A DNA stretch of 64,000 nucleotides from Toxotes chatareus (taxonomy: Eukaryota; Chordata; Actinopteri; Toxotidae): NCBI GenBank assembly GCA_016801885.1, contig CM028894.1, positions 14,397,741 through 14,461,740 of the forward strand. Reading direction: 5' to 3'. Both the position numbers and the translations under genes were made by a program. Positions within the stretch are counted from its first letter, which is position 1. The number at the start of each line of letters is the position of its first letter. Positions 13,681 through 25,372 of the stretch are shown here, piece by piece. The notes beneath the pieces were generated by a model, which saw only the letters and a list, made by a program, of their open reading frames with translations, made no database searches and was not told the origin of the DNA.

Positions 13681-15384
13681 GCTGCTGTCTCTGTGTTTGT
13701 TCTGTATCATGGGATCTGTCCGTGATGTGTTCAAAGGGTTTTATAGGCACAGAGACCTAACAACACAAGTTTGCTAACACAGTGGGATTATTTGGATTGA
13801 TGCATAATTCAAAATGCCAGCAGACGTTACCTTCCTTATTAGTTTAGCTGCAAACCTGTGGTCCTCTGTAAAAACAACCTAAACAACTAACTCTCACTGG
13901 GTTTTACTCTGTTGTGTTTTGGATGTTGTGTTTGTTGTTTGATGACATTTTATATTATAATGTTGTGCTTCAGCTATGGGAAGGAGTATTCACCTCCACC
14001 TCCTGTGTCTGACCAGACACAGAACATTTGGCCTTTGATAATCAAGCTGTGTTGGCTGTCAGGTGACCAGTCGTTAATCTCTGATGAACAAAAGCAGCTA
14101 TTCATGTTTTATCGAGTTGTTGGTTGTAGCCTTTATGTGGGAATGCCCCGAAGTCTCTAATGCAGCTTTCTGGAAACTGTGAAGACAGTAGTATAGTATC
14201 ATCTGTGGCTGTGAAGAGCTAAATCAGAATATTTCATCCCCTCAAGCTTAATATAAGACCAATGCTAAGTCACTGCAGTCCCCTTTCAATGTATATTTAG
14301 GCAAAAGCCTGTGTCCTAAATTGGGAGGTGTGACATTTAAAAGACGTTGGTGTTTACCAGAGATGGAGGGTCAACAGAAGAGACAGGGTACATGCCAGTT
14401 CTGGATTTATTTGTTCCCGGCTTGTTGATCTTCTCTTTACTCCCCTTCCAGACCATTTTCATGAAGGCTGTGTTCTTATTTCTGTTCAGAGGAGCATGGA
14501 GGGATCTTTGAGCAGACCTGAGCGAGGATGCACATGACCAACCTTAGTGGAATATACCCCTGAATTGGAAACCTACTGAAGAAGATTCAGTGTTTTCTGA
14601 TTCACCATCTAGTTGAAAATAATGATTTTGTGTTGTATGTGTTGTATGATTAACAAAAGAACCATGGCTGTCTTCATTTATTAGGAACATTTTTCTCCTT
14701 ATAATTGGTTGTTTTCTCTCTTAATCTGTATTTTGAATAATAATATAGTCAGGGAGAGCAGGAGTTAACAATAAACACATTTTAACTGTCATTTCCATTC
14801 AATCACATGTGAGGCTGAAGAAAGAATACAGTAAACCTAATCCTTATAATGTCATTTAAAAATACATTCCCAATCTGGTTTGATGGACTAATAATGACAA
14901 TGATAATATGAATATTTTAGTGCAGTGTATGGACAGAGTGACAGTTTAAGACAGTGAGGCTTTACTCCGTCTCAACCTCCAGCTTGTGTTGTGCAGCCCT
15001 GTAAAGTAATACAGTGCTCCTACTCACCGTTATGGGCTTTTAGTAATTTTCAGGGGGAGGGAACAAAAGCGATCAGTGGTACTTGTGTGACTGTAGTGGA
15101 GACCCAGTGACTAATATAGCACCTAATCTGGCTTCCTCGCAGACTAATGTGCTTGCTTCACTGGATATTTTTAGCAGGGACCAGTGATTCATTTGAGAGA
15201 AAGAACAATATTTCTCTGACCTCACACTTCCATCCCCTCTGCCTCGCATTAATTCAAGAGTGTTCTTAAAACTTTGTTTAATTTAGAGGTGTTCTCACCT
15301 GAATTCCTCATCCAGCTTCCAGCCCTCCGTGACGGCCTAGACTCCGCTGAAAAGCTGGGAGAATTTGTCCACATCACAGAGATG

Positions 15385-15510
15385 GAGCTTATTAATCTCA
15401 CGCTGGTGTCAGCCTGCTGGCAGTGATTTAATGAGCCAATTAATGTTAAACAGTGGAATTGCTCAGATTAGGAGCAATTCATATGAAAAATGATTCCTTA
15501 ATCATGTGTA
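15385..15510. promoter_or_regulatory. Candidate conserved noncoding element
   Basis: A run of clustered homeodomain-type cores (attaat, tttaatgagccaattaatg, cagattagg, ccttaatcatg) with balanced composition and no open frame. Such clustering is typical of developmental enhancers, but conservation cannot be tested from one sequence, so this is inference. Confidence 0.25.
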
Positions 15511-18500
15511 ACGTGTGGATGTACTGTACGCTCCCCTCCCTTTCACTGAAGTTAAAAAGCATGCTGATTCCAGATGGAAAGTTTTGGAGGGAAATGTGAA
15601 TTGCACCATTACCCTTTGACCTAGCACCTGCCTATTACTTTATCGGTGTGACTATACAAAGCTCTTTCCTAAAAATGCTATGAAGATAAGACAGTAAGGC
15701 GTGTTGAGGTTATGGCGTATATGGAGTTGTAGGCTTGTTCTTTTATTGTTGATGCAGCTTGGCCATCTTTTCTTCCTGTCTTCCTCCCAGGGCTATCTCT
15801 GTATCGCTGCTATTTTACAGGCTACATTGAGCCTGACAATCAGACTAAAGAGTGATTTTGTTTCCCAATAATTTTAATCTAATACCGTTTTGATTTTAGC
15901 CATTTTGTGTTCAGGTGGGAGGTTTGCTCCATTTTGTCCTAATCAGCTTGTAGTGAGTGACACATCCATCCAACAGCCTCATTTTCTGTTGACATGGGAG
16001 CTGCTGTAGCGAAAGTTAGGGGTAAACTTTGTCGTGCCTGTGGAAGAAATCCACTGATTTAACAGTTGTTGAAGATTTTTGTCGATTTACAACAACCTAT
16101 GCTGTTCACTTGTGTCACAGTTTTTTGGTGGACACAGCTGTCAGTGAGCACAGAACCAGGCCAACTTTATTCGAATCACTGAAAAAAATATGAGATGTGG
16201 GCAGCGATTCAGATGTCTAGAACCAGGCTAGGCTACAGGTCAGATAGAGATAAAATTATCAATCATCTCATTGGCTGTGGGTTTAATAGCGAACTGTGTT
16301 TCCCTGTCTGGGACTGGTTCTTTAATTTTGGCACATTTAACAACAAAAAGACAGAGGTAATCCCAACTAAAGCCATTGTTTTATAGGTCACAGTCAACTC
16401 CAGGCATAGTGGAAACCAAGAACTTTTCTTTTCCATGCCATCTCACAGCATGCAGTACCAGCAACCTACATTCTTACTGAGGTGGGAGACAAATGTGAGA
16501 CAAATGTGTGTGCAGTGCCCAGAGCAGACCCATGATGGGACCCAAGCAATCCTAGTGGTCTGTGAGTCCGGGCGATTACACATTGGTCGACATAATAGAA
16601 GCCTATTATCAGAGGGGCAGGGAGGAATGACAGAGGTGGTAAAGTCATCCAGCAGATTAATGAGATCGCTATCCAGTTCGAGGACACCGCCACGTGGCCC
16701 AAGCCAAAACATTTAGCAGAGAGCAACCTGTAAAGAGAGATGTCAAGAGACTGTAATGTGTTGATAAGAAAGTTGATAACATCTGAAGATTTAAACATTT
16801 TCATCCTATAGATTTTTAGATCAATTTGTTATATTCAAGGCAGCAATTTTGTTTCCACATGGAAATAAATTTGCTGTGGTAATGCAGCTGAGGAGTTGGA
16901 CTTGATTTGAAAAGTCTGGCAGGTTTGTGTGTTCACATGCTGACAAGCTCCAGTATCTGAGATTTCAGAAATGATTGCAGGGAAGCACCGGAAAGTAAAT
17001 AACAACAGGACAAACAACACAAACATGGATAGCATGGACAAAGATCAGAGGAGTTTAGTTGATATCTGAATGAGGAATGTTGCTGTTCTGTTGCTGGCTT
17101 TGGAAAATTGATTAACACTTACAATAGAGTACTTACAATCATTTAAAGTTTTCTCCATCTCTTATATCAGTTCAGACCGGAGTCTTACAGCTCTTTGGTT
17201 TCACCTACAGAGCTTTACCTCAACCGCTAAAATCATTTCTGCCTCAGAGGAACATTTGTGTCAATCTGCCATTTGTGTTGGACTTTTCTATCATCAGCTC
17301 TCCTGGGGCTGTGTCCTTCATGCAGGAAAAAAGAAAAGTGGAAACAGTGATGGAGTCTGTATTGGTGTACTCATCCATCATTGATTTATATAGGCACACT
17401 ATTTGTATGCAAATGATCCCTCATTCAGCTCTGAACGGGGCAGTTTAATGGTGTTCTCGGGCCAATCTGTCACTCTGTGTACTTGACAAGGTTTTCTCGT
17501 TCAGTGACATGTCCTGCTCTGTCGGGTCCTCGTGCCTCCTTCACAGAGAAGTGCTTATGTGTGTTGTAGCTCCGAGCACGGTGAGTGGTCTTTAGGTAAC
17601 CGTGAGAAGCTCATTTACACATTCATAACCCCATTCACACACTCTCTCCACCGACTCTACACACACATCACAAGAGCAAAACTGCATGAGACAACCAACC
17701 TGCTACAGAATGACTGATGTGCAGCAGGTGTGGCTGAAAATAAGAGGTGTTTTCTCCTTGTGTATGTAGTTAGGGCTAGACTTAATATTAGAAACACCAT
17801 AAACAGCACCTCTAACTGAGCTGACGGTGTTGATGCCAGTTTGTTAAATTATAAGATTTGCACAAGTAGTGTCAGTTTCAGGGTTACTGAGTCCAATTAC
17901 ATCCCCCCGTTTAGTGTAAATATATTGAATGACTAGTTCAGAAAAATGTTGACCATTAATAGTATCGAATTGAGTTTGACTTTATGATAATCTTGGGTAA
18001 TTAAATCATCAAAATTATCTGCATTATCTTTTTGGAGGCCATAATAACCATGATGTTGTTAATATCTCTCTACACATTGAGTGACACCTACCAAAAACAA
18101 CCCCTCACATTTGGTTTGTCATATTTTAAGAGATTCCTGTTTCTGTGAAATTCTAATTAAGGTCGTCCCACGTCACAGCAATAGGGTTCACCCACTGTGT
18201 GTCTGAACATCCAGGGCGAGCGTTTGATTGGAGTTACGTCATACCGGCTTAAAGCTTTGAAAAGGAAATAGTCATAAATAGCGCTGGCATAGTTGGCTGC
18301 TTAACCAAAACTAAAAAAGGGCCGCCCACATCAAGGAATCAGGAACATCGCTGACAGGGGAAAGCTTCATAAAAGTGCCAGTTATCACTCATAAAGGAGT
18401 GTGAGAGCATTGGAGCTCCATTTCAGACAAAGTGGCTTTGTACACTCTCACAATATAACTTTGGATTCTCAGGGTGAAGCCAGACCTCCACCTGAACATG

Positions 18501-20533
18501 GTAGAGTAATTTTACTGTTTCTTTATGGGTTCCATAGACTTGCTCAGTCACCCGGTCCAGCTCAGTCAGCATCAACCAAAACCCATTACCCTCTTCCATG
18601 GTCCACTACAGATGAAATGTACATGAGACATGAGACCCATCAAGGTCTTCTTATCTTGAAGTCATTTCATGTAAGGATAATAGCTACGATAAGCAATGTA
18701 GCTGGAAGGTTACTCTGGAAAAAGTAAGAAACAAGCTGCAGGAGAACAGCTAACAGAGAGAGATGATGGCTGACTTTAGCTGTAGCCTTAAGCTGCGCCT
18801 CAGCAACAAGCTCTCCTTTCTGTGAGACACTTGTGTAACTCTTTGTCTAAAAGACTCACCGAACAGTTTGTCATCTCGGTGATGGTCAGTGTGGCACATT
18901 GTACGGCATCTCTGTCACAGAGTCAGCTTTCAGGGATGCTTGGTGATGGATTTCTGTCTTAGTCTTACAACAGCACTAAACATTGTTTTTATATTTACAA
19001 TAGGCCAAATGACTTTGTGATGTGAAGGATTTCACTTGTAGTGACAAACCCATAGAGGATTATTGCTGAATCATGTTATTGATAATGTATGGAAAACCAA
19101 AGAGGTGGACTATACATGTTACTTTTTTGAGGTATCTGTCATTATTTCAGTTCTGGTACTGTTGAAAGGGAAGTCAGTTATTATTTCTCTCTTCCTCTTA
19201 TTTCTGGCCACTATGATCAATTTCATGCTTGGTTTGAAAGGATAGCTCTTTATTTGAAGTGACTGTGAGGATTTCTTGTCAGCCTCTGATCAATTTCATG
19301 CTTCGTTTGACTAGATTGTCACATCATTTGGGCTGCTTCATCACTACAGTGCAAAGTAGGATTATTTTAAAAAGAGCATTTCATTTTTCTTGTATGTCCA
19401 AAAAAGTCACAAACATGTACAATGACACAAGGCAGCTCTAAAGACTTTCGGAGATCAGATTAGAGCCACATACCAGTTGTGTGGTCAGTCCCACACCTTG
19501 GTCCAGGCTGAAAAATCCAAATAATTATCAGATGAATTGCAATAATTTATTCTGTGGCTGTAAGTGTGGCTTGAAGCTAAACTCAAAGAATCCTTATAGC
19601 TGAGTGTGATTTTATACTGTATAATTGATACTCTTCAGCCCCAAATGACACTGACTCACATGAGGTCATTTATCAGAGTCCACGTGGCGTTATATATAGG
19701 GCGGGTTTAGGTCTCGGTTTTAGGCTTTTGCAGAACCTCACAGTGGTTTAGGTGAATGCAAAGGCATTGGAGAAATTGCAGTCTGCTAACTCCTGCTTCC
19801 CCTTTTGGTCTCCATTACCATTTACAAGGAGAAGCACCTTCATCAAGCTCTTGAGCTAACATTGCAACTAATTGAAAACTCTGCACAAGCCATGTGCAAA
19901 ATGTTTCTCAGTAACAGTAACAAGTATGGGATAGACTTTGGACTGAAGTGACATCTTCCCCAGAGGCCACGCACTTTATGAACGTGAGCCGTTGTCTCTT
20001 TTCTTTTCTTCTCCCAACCATGTCGTCTTTGTTTTTGGTGAAAGTGATGAGTCACCAACTGCTCAGTGGTTCTCTGACGATGTTATCTAACTCACCTTTA
20101 CTGCTGCTCTTCTGGCCACTGACTGCGAGAGGAAGACACATTGAAAATTGCAGCCTCTCTCTGCCCAATCACGGATCTGACGTCTAATTGTGGTGGCGTT
20201 CTTGTTTCTGTCAACGTCTCCAAGATTAGCTCTGGGCTCTCTGGGTCAGCAGGGGTGCACCGATAAACTTAGATTGCATTTTACTTCTGCTTGTGTGATC
20301 ATTAGAGGAAGAAAAAAAGTCTTTGAACAGCTTCCTCCGATTTCCTGATTTGTGACATGCTAGGCGGTGAGCATCCATGACACAGCTCGATGAGTGTGGA
20401 CAAACCTCAAAGAGCAGATGCTCGAAAGAAGTGCAGTGTCTGTCAAGGTAATGCTAATTTTTTGTTAGCACAAAAACGCCACATAGACGTTTTGTTTTCT
20501 GGAGCAATATATTTTGACAACCTCTCTGAATGC

Positions 20534-20541
20534 TGACGTCA
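20534..20541. promoter_or_regulatory. Full CRE palindrome TGACGTCA
   Basis: A perfect 8-bp CREB/ATF consensus lies within tgctgacgtcatgcaac. It sits at the 3' edge of the orphan minus-strand frame 20539-20877. An isolated perfect CRE occurs by chance in tens of kilobases, so function is unproven. Confidence 0.4.
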
Positions 20542-20877
20542 TGCAACAGCTCCCCTCCCTGTCCAAAGATACAAGTCTTTCAACCCTGGTCCTGTTTGAT
20601 CCAATGGAAATAAGAAACAGCGTGTTGTATCCAGGCAACAAGTTTGTTGCCAGGTGACAGATACAGAGGTCCTGAGACCAGAGACTGCGTGTAACAATTC
20701 CACATGAATAAGACGAGGCAGAACATCAGTCACCTCCTGCAACTCACGCAGTTCTTTGATAATCGTGCTTTGATCGCCTTTACCATTAAAGCAAACAGTA
20801 CGAGTCTGTTTGCCGTCATATGAGCAGTAAACTGTCGTCTTCTTCAAATCATAACATATGCAATAAACCCTGCACAT
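20539..20877 (-). other. Orphan 112-codon open frame, possible exon or pseudo-exon
   Basis: Open from an ATG to a TGA on the minus strand. It has less biased composition than neighbouring frames: a CSYDGKQTRTVCFNGKGDQ segment followed by an amphipathic KELRELQEVTDVLPRL stretch. That arrangement loosely recalls the short ubiquitin-like beta-grasp modules at the start of some fish multi-copy proteins, but I cannot name the family. No partner exons were found. It could be a relic exon or chance. Confidence 0.2.
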
Positions 20878-23050
20878 GAGCAGATGAAGCGACAGTAAAA
20901 CTCAATTGCAGGAAGCTGATCCCTGCACCTTTCACAGACCTTAATCAGCTTGCCTAATTGCCGCATGAAATCATGATGTACACAGTGACGGCTTATCAGA
21001 GGACATATCCGCCAGCAAATATGAAAACAGCCATAAGTGGTGGGATTATCAAACGTAGTTCTGCCAGAACGCCAGGCCTTTCATGTGGAAGCCATGAGCA
21101 GAGATAATGATCATTTCCAAGGCGCTTCAGCTGACAAATCCACTGGCACCATTAAAGGCTATCATTCTCCCCCCGGAGCTGTGTGGGGCGACTGTGCACT
21201 TTTATTTTGATTTAGATGCAGCTGCTTTAGCGAGGGGTGTTTTGTTTACTGAGGTCTGTGAAGCACAAGTAAAAACTCGGATTTGTAGGGTGAATGTTGG
21301 ATGGTAAACAGTATGTCCGTTTACTGTTGTACATGGAACGTTAGTTTACATTTAGCAGACAGAATCTCAGAGAATTTTCTCAGGAGATGGCTGAGATGAA
21401 AACTGAGCTGAAGGGAGAGTGAAAATTTGAACTTATACTCATCAAGTGAGTAGAAACACAACTCAGTGTTGTTAATGTTGCGCTTTGTTTGCAGGGTGTG
21501 TACATAGGCAACTGTTTGAAGCAACAACTGTGTTCAAGTGTTAATATGTTAGATGTGTTTAGATTGTGTTCAGATGTTTCCTCCAGTTATTTGATTCCAG
21601 GTAAATACTAAGCTATCATAACCTAATGTGGAGTTTTAGACAGTGGACAATTAGCAAAAATCTGCCATTTATCTACAGGCTGGTTTAAATGCAGTGCCTC
21701 CTTCAGTGAAGTTCCTCTGGAAATTCACAATAACTTCCAAAATTTTGTCTTCATTTTCCTGATAATGACAACTAAAGTACATTGTTCATGTCGGACATAA
21801 TAAGGAAATATCAGGCCCATAAATTAAAGCATTATTAATAATTCTTTCTGATATAAAGATGACTTATGAACAACTCTATTGTGCTAATTCAGTATTGTAA
21901 TGGAATTAACATGAATTAATGTTTCAGTAAAGTTCATACTGTTACCACTCCATAATCAGACCTTTGCTGCCATCCACATGTTGTACCTGGTAAATGCAAG
22001 AATTTATTTTATTTTTTATTTTTTTGAAAGATGGAGACAATAACAGAGACTGAGCAGATCTGACATAGTCGTGCTTTAACACACCTGATCAGTGTTGCTG
22101 TACCAGAAACCTCCATTAGGAGCTGATGCATGTGATCAGTGTAGACGTGTTTGAGATGTGGATGGACTGATAAATTAGGGCCAGTGACAAATTGGCTCTT
22201 TGTTTGGTGTGTGTGTTGTGTAGAGTAACCAGGATATTGTGTTTTGTGCCTTTGGCGTCACAGTACAGAATCTGCTGCCACCGATGATCCAATATGTTAC
22301 ACTGTTGTCTGTTTGAACATCAGCTGAGTGGATATTATTCTCATTCAAGTGCAGTAAAACTGCAAGTGTTTCTATCTATAGACACTTTATTCCCTTACAC
22401 CATTCCAGCCTTTTTAAGAGCTATTTTTATACTTCTTATGTAAGTTTATTATTTGTCTTTCTTACTTTAGTTCTGGGTCAGTCTATTGTTTGACATTAGA
22501 GTACATTTGTGTATACCGTTGGTGTGTTGTATTGGTTTTTTCTAACAATTAGATTTCAAATATTTTTTGTATTGTGTTCTTTTATGGCCTTGTATGGGAT
22601 AAATACTTTATCTTGTTGTAAGGTTGTCCTTGTGGGAAACAGTATGTCTGCCATCTAGTGGACAAACTTCTGCACTGATACCAGTTCAAACCTGTGTTAT
22701 TAGTAAAAACAGATTTAGGATATTCAACCCCACAATCTAGATCTAGTGCCCATCCTGAGTGATGAGGGACTGAATCTGTATGACAATGCTAAAAACTAAC
22801 CTTAAATATTATTTTTGTCATGAGTAGGACCATTAAGCGAGGCCAAATGTACAAACCACCTGTTTTATTTTAACTCATTTTGCTCAAGTCACCTTTATTT
22901 ATATTCCAATTAAACAAATGAATTTAACAAATCAACTCAACTTTATCTCAACATGAAAATTACAGAAGAGAGATTATTTTTCAAAATCAACATGTATGCT
23001 GCAACGAATCAAACTAACTTGTAAGTTTTACTCTGTTCCATGCTGTACCA
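20878..23050. other. Intergenic DNA downstream of phax
   Basis: No gene supported. The stretch near 20,930-21,240 is balanced in composition and rich in short AT-core factor sites (ttaatcagc, cctaattgcc, attaaaggctatcatt), so it may be conserved noncoding DNA. The remainder is AT-rich. A CTCF-like motif lies at 22,648. Confidence 0.5.
22648..22661 (-). promoter_or_regulatory. CTCF-like motif
   Basis: Read on the minus strand the site is CCACTAGATGGCAG, which fits the CTCF core CCASYAGRKGGCRS at every position. It lies about 540 bp beyond the phax stop codon, between the gene-poor flank and the gene block. Related words also occur in some fish repeats, so occupancy is unproven. Confidence 0.5.
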
Positions 23051-23077
23051 AACAAGAACGAAATTTTAAGTTCCCCT

Positions 23078-23083
23078 TTTATT
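23078..23083 (-). terminator. Candidate phax poly(A) signal
   Basis: TTTATT on the plus strand gives AATAAA on the minus strand, 114 bp past the phax stop codon at 23197-23199. A second possible signal lies at 22894-22899. Confidence 0.5.
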
Positions 23084-23196
23084 GCTAAGGTAAACAAAAA
23101 AAGGACACAGGTGTGATCACTTTCATAGTGCTTTCAGTGTTTCTTTAGAATTTTAGCCCATATCACCCTCTTTAGAGTTCAAGCAGCAGGCAGGCC

Positions 23197-24414
23197 TCAG
23201 AAGACTTCCAGGTCTGCAGAGTTGTAGACCACTGCCGTCTCCTCAGCCCCCACAGCAGCCTCCTCCTGACCCTCCTCCTCTGCAGCCTCCTCCAGTGACT
23301 CCAAGGCCTCATTGGTGTCACTGGCGAAAGTCTCCCTGGAGACGTCGTCGTGATCCTGCAGGTTCAGTGTGCCGATGGCCTGCTTCATCTTCTTGGCCAC
23401 TATGTGCCGCCGCCTCTTCTGAGCAGCTTTCTTGCTCTTCTGTTCTTTCTGTTGTTCCTCGAAGAATATCTGCCTGATCTGGGCCTTGGTGATGCTGGGC
23501 GTGTTCTTCAGCAGGTTGAGATACACCCCTCCGGGTGTTCGTCGCCTGCTGCCGTCCATGGTGTATACTCCACCATTTTCCTCTAGTGTGGCAGTCTCTC
23601 CGAGCAGTTCTATGGCTTTTTTCTTTCCAACGGCTTTAACAACACGCTCGATCAGGTCTTTTTTAGGCTCTTGCAGCCTGTGTGCTATCTCATCTGCCAC
23701 TTTATCCTCAGGGTCATCCTCTGTGATTTCATACCGGCCTTTGATGTCCATCTCAGCTCTGGGGCCCAGTCTCTCTTTAGCTGGTCTCTTCCTCTTTGCA
23801 TCTCCTCCTGCACTCTCCTCTGACCCCCGGCCCTTCATGTATTCCTCCAGCTGAGAGTCCAGCATTCTTTCTTCCCCTCCATCCTTCGACTGCCTCTCCA
23901 TCTCCCTCTCCTTCTCCATTATCTTACGGGCCAGGACAAAGTTATAAGTCTCCACATTTCTGCTGGACATGCTAACTTCACCTTCCATGCCAAATATGCC
24001 AAGTTCTGCAGTTATGGCATCTTGGCACTGCTCCTGGACCACGGAGCCCCAAATGTTGTTCACCTTGCGACCTCCCAGCGCACTGGCGGCTGGCAGGTGT
24101 GTCGACCCTGGCCGGGCAGTGCAGGCAGGCGGCTGGGGAGCGTTGGACACTTTCTGGCGTTTCCGGCGCCATACAGCCGCCTCCTCGTCCGACGAGTCCG
24201 GTTCACTGTCGCTGGACTCCACCGTTCTACCGGTGCTGCGGTAGGCGGTGGCAGGGAGCTGTGCAGCGGCTCTGTTCTGGAAGGACTGGTCGCCGAATGC
24301 TGGAGGAACCTGGGGGCGATCTTGTGCTGCAGTTCCCATCTCAGTATCCGAGCTGGACTCGGAGATCTCCCCATCTTCCAGATCACCGTCCATTACATCT
24401 ACGCCATCCGCCAT
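23197..24414 (-). CDS. phax: Phosphorylated adaptor for RNA export (PHAX), intronless
   Basis: A single uninterrupted frame of 405 codons from an ATG in strong Kozak context (AAGAAATGG) to TGA. Human PHAX is 394 aa. PHAX bridges the cap-binding complex and CRM1-RanGTP to export U snRNAs from the nucleus. Visible parts: acidic N-terminus; casein-kinase-type Ser/acidic patch about 67-78; basic WRRKRQK at 82-88 (nuclear localisation); the VNNIWG...QDAITAELGIFGMEG region at about 118-145, matching the export-signal region; second basic cluster KRKRPAKER at 207-215; RNA-binding domain about 226-310 with GRYEIT, ADEIAHRLQEPKKDLI and GSRRRTPGGVYLNLLKNTPSI; and the conserved SRETFASDTNEAL near the end. 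The frame stays open 18 bases further upstream only with a GTG start, so the ATG is preferred. The lack of introns is odd, because human PHAX has several; a retroposed copy is likely. Nothing in the frame suggests decay. Confidence 0.95.
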   Translation of the reverse strand: MADGVDVMDGDLEDGEISESSSDTEMGTAAQDRPQVPPAFGDQSFQNRAAAQLPATAYRSTGRTVESSDSEPDSSDEEAAVWRRKRQKVSNAPQPPACTARPGSTHLPAASALGGRKVNNIWGSVVQEQCQDAITAELGIFGMEGEVSMSSRNVETYNFVLARKIMEKEREMERQSKDGGEERMLDSQLEEYMKGRGSEESAGGDAKRKRPAKERLGPRAEMDIKGRYEITEDDPEDKVADEIAHRLQEPKKDLIERVVKAVGKKKAIELLGETATLEENGGVYTMDGSRRRTPGGVYLNLLKNTPSITKAQIRQIFFEEQQKEQKSKKAAQKRRRHIVAKKMKQAIGTLNLQDHDDVSRETFASDTNEALESLEEAAEEEGQEEAAVGAEETAVVYNSADLEVF

Positions 24415-25372
24415 TTCTTGTCTGGAAGCCACACCAAAGATAACGGGTGTTGACTGCTGTTTTAAAGCATCAGCTCAAGTCAAGGCCACTAATTAGCAAT
24501 AATGGCTAACTCTGCACTATCAGTAGCTAACGAGACTACAGAACTTAATATTAAACCAGGCAAAGAATCAAACACAGTCTAACACAAAACAGAAACACAG
24601 CCGCTGACTCTCTGCTCTGTGTGAACTTGTATTTTAGTCTTGTTTGGCTCTTCCACTCACTGTGAGTTGTTATGATGAAGCTGACAATCTACAGGCAAAC
24701 TTGAAAGACCATCTGAAGAAAATTCGCGCTAGGCTAAAGCCACACTTCCGCCTTACAACTGTCAGACCCTTTCAAAATAAACGGGACCAATCAAGAAGTA
24801 AATGAGTCGAGAGGGTGCTAAAAATGTCCAGCTTACTATAATAAACAAACCTAATCATCAACAAAGTATGCAAATAAAGTATATTTAACATGATCAAAAA
24901 TGTTGCAAGTACATGTACTGACTACGATTAAGGCTACTAATAAACTACGAGTGATTTAATCATCGTGTGATAGAGATGTGGAATATTTAACTACAGTTTT
25001 ACATATCAAAGCCAAAATTAAGCAAAATGGAATGTTTTTCATTGTGGAGTTTTTGTCGGGCCATTTCTCAATGATATCAGTAGAAATAAAACATTTTTAT
25101 ATCGTCGCATTGTAAGTTAATGTAAACGTCTTGTTTGAGTTTCAAGAATAGGGGAAAATCCAACAGTATTTCAGGTTTTTCTTTTGTCAGTATAACTTTG
25201 TTTATATTACGATTTCTTTTGTTGGACTAATTTGATTTTATTATTAGTTTTTAAAAGTTTCAGTGTTTAAGATTTTTATTTTTGTGATAAAATCATCTCG
25301 CCATTTCCGGCGGATGTTCCGTACTGATAGCGTAAACGAAAACAGCCGTGTATAGTGTGATACACAAACAAT
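24415..25372. promoter_or_regulatory. Divergent phax/pmpcb intergenic promoter region
   Basis: The two genes are head to head, start codons 958 bp apart. Near pmpcb, cgccatttccgg (25299-25310) combines a YY1-like CCAT core with an ETS-type TTCCGG, a common arrangement in mitochondrial housekeeping promoters. Near phax, GGCTAAC and GTAGCTAACG words occur at 24504-24530 and acttccgcc lies near 24748. The AT-rich middle (about 24,830-25,280) suggests two adjacent promoters rather than one shared core. Confidence 0.5.
25314..25355 (+). other. Short upstream open frame before pmpcb
   Basis: An ATG at 25314 opens a 13-codon frame ending TAG, 17 bases before the pmpcb start. It acts only if transcription starts upstream of it, which the sequence cannot show. 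The ETS-like site just before it suggests the transcript may start close by and miss it. Confidence 0.25.

Larger units (their letters stand above)
11053..20533. other. Gene-poor intergenic DNA with candidate conserved noncoding blocks
   Basis: No gene supported. Worth noting are a GC-richer stretch at about 12,400-12,760 with a TATA-like word (tataaaaag, 12599-12607) and an X-box-like word (gttaccatgcc); a homeodomain-site-rich block near 15,385-15,510; a block with a CRE-like ttacgtcat near 18,235; and a probable dispersed repeat at 13,500-13,680. The 161-aa minus frame at 13057-13542 has no domain and is probably chance. Confidence 0.5.

Noticed and set aside
24415..24432. Longer phax start (GTG at 24432, six extra codons)
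   Set aside because: Non-ATG start; the ATG at 24414 has strong Kozak context and matches the short acidic N-terminus of PHAX.
23295..24496. Long plus-strand frames opposite phax
   Set aside because: Antisense shadows of the GC-rich phax coding sequence.
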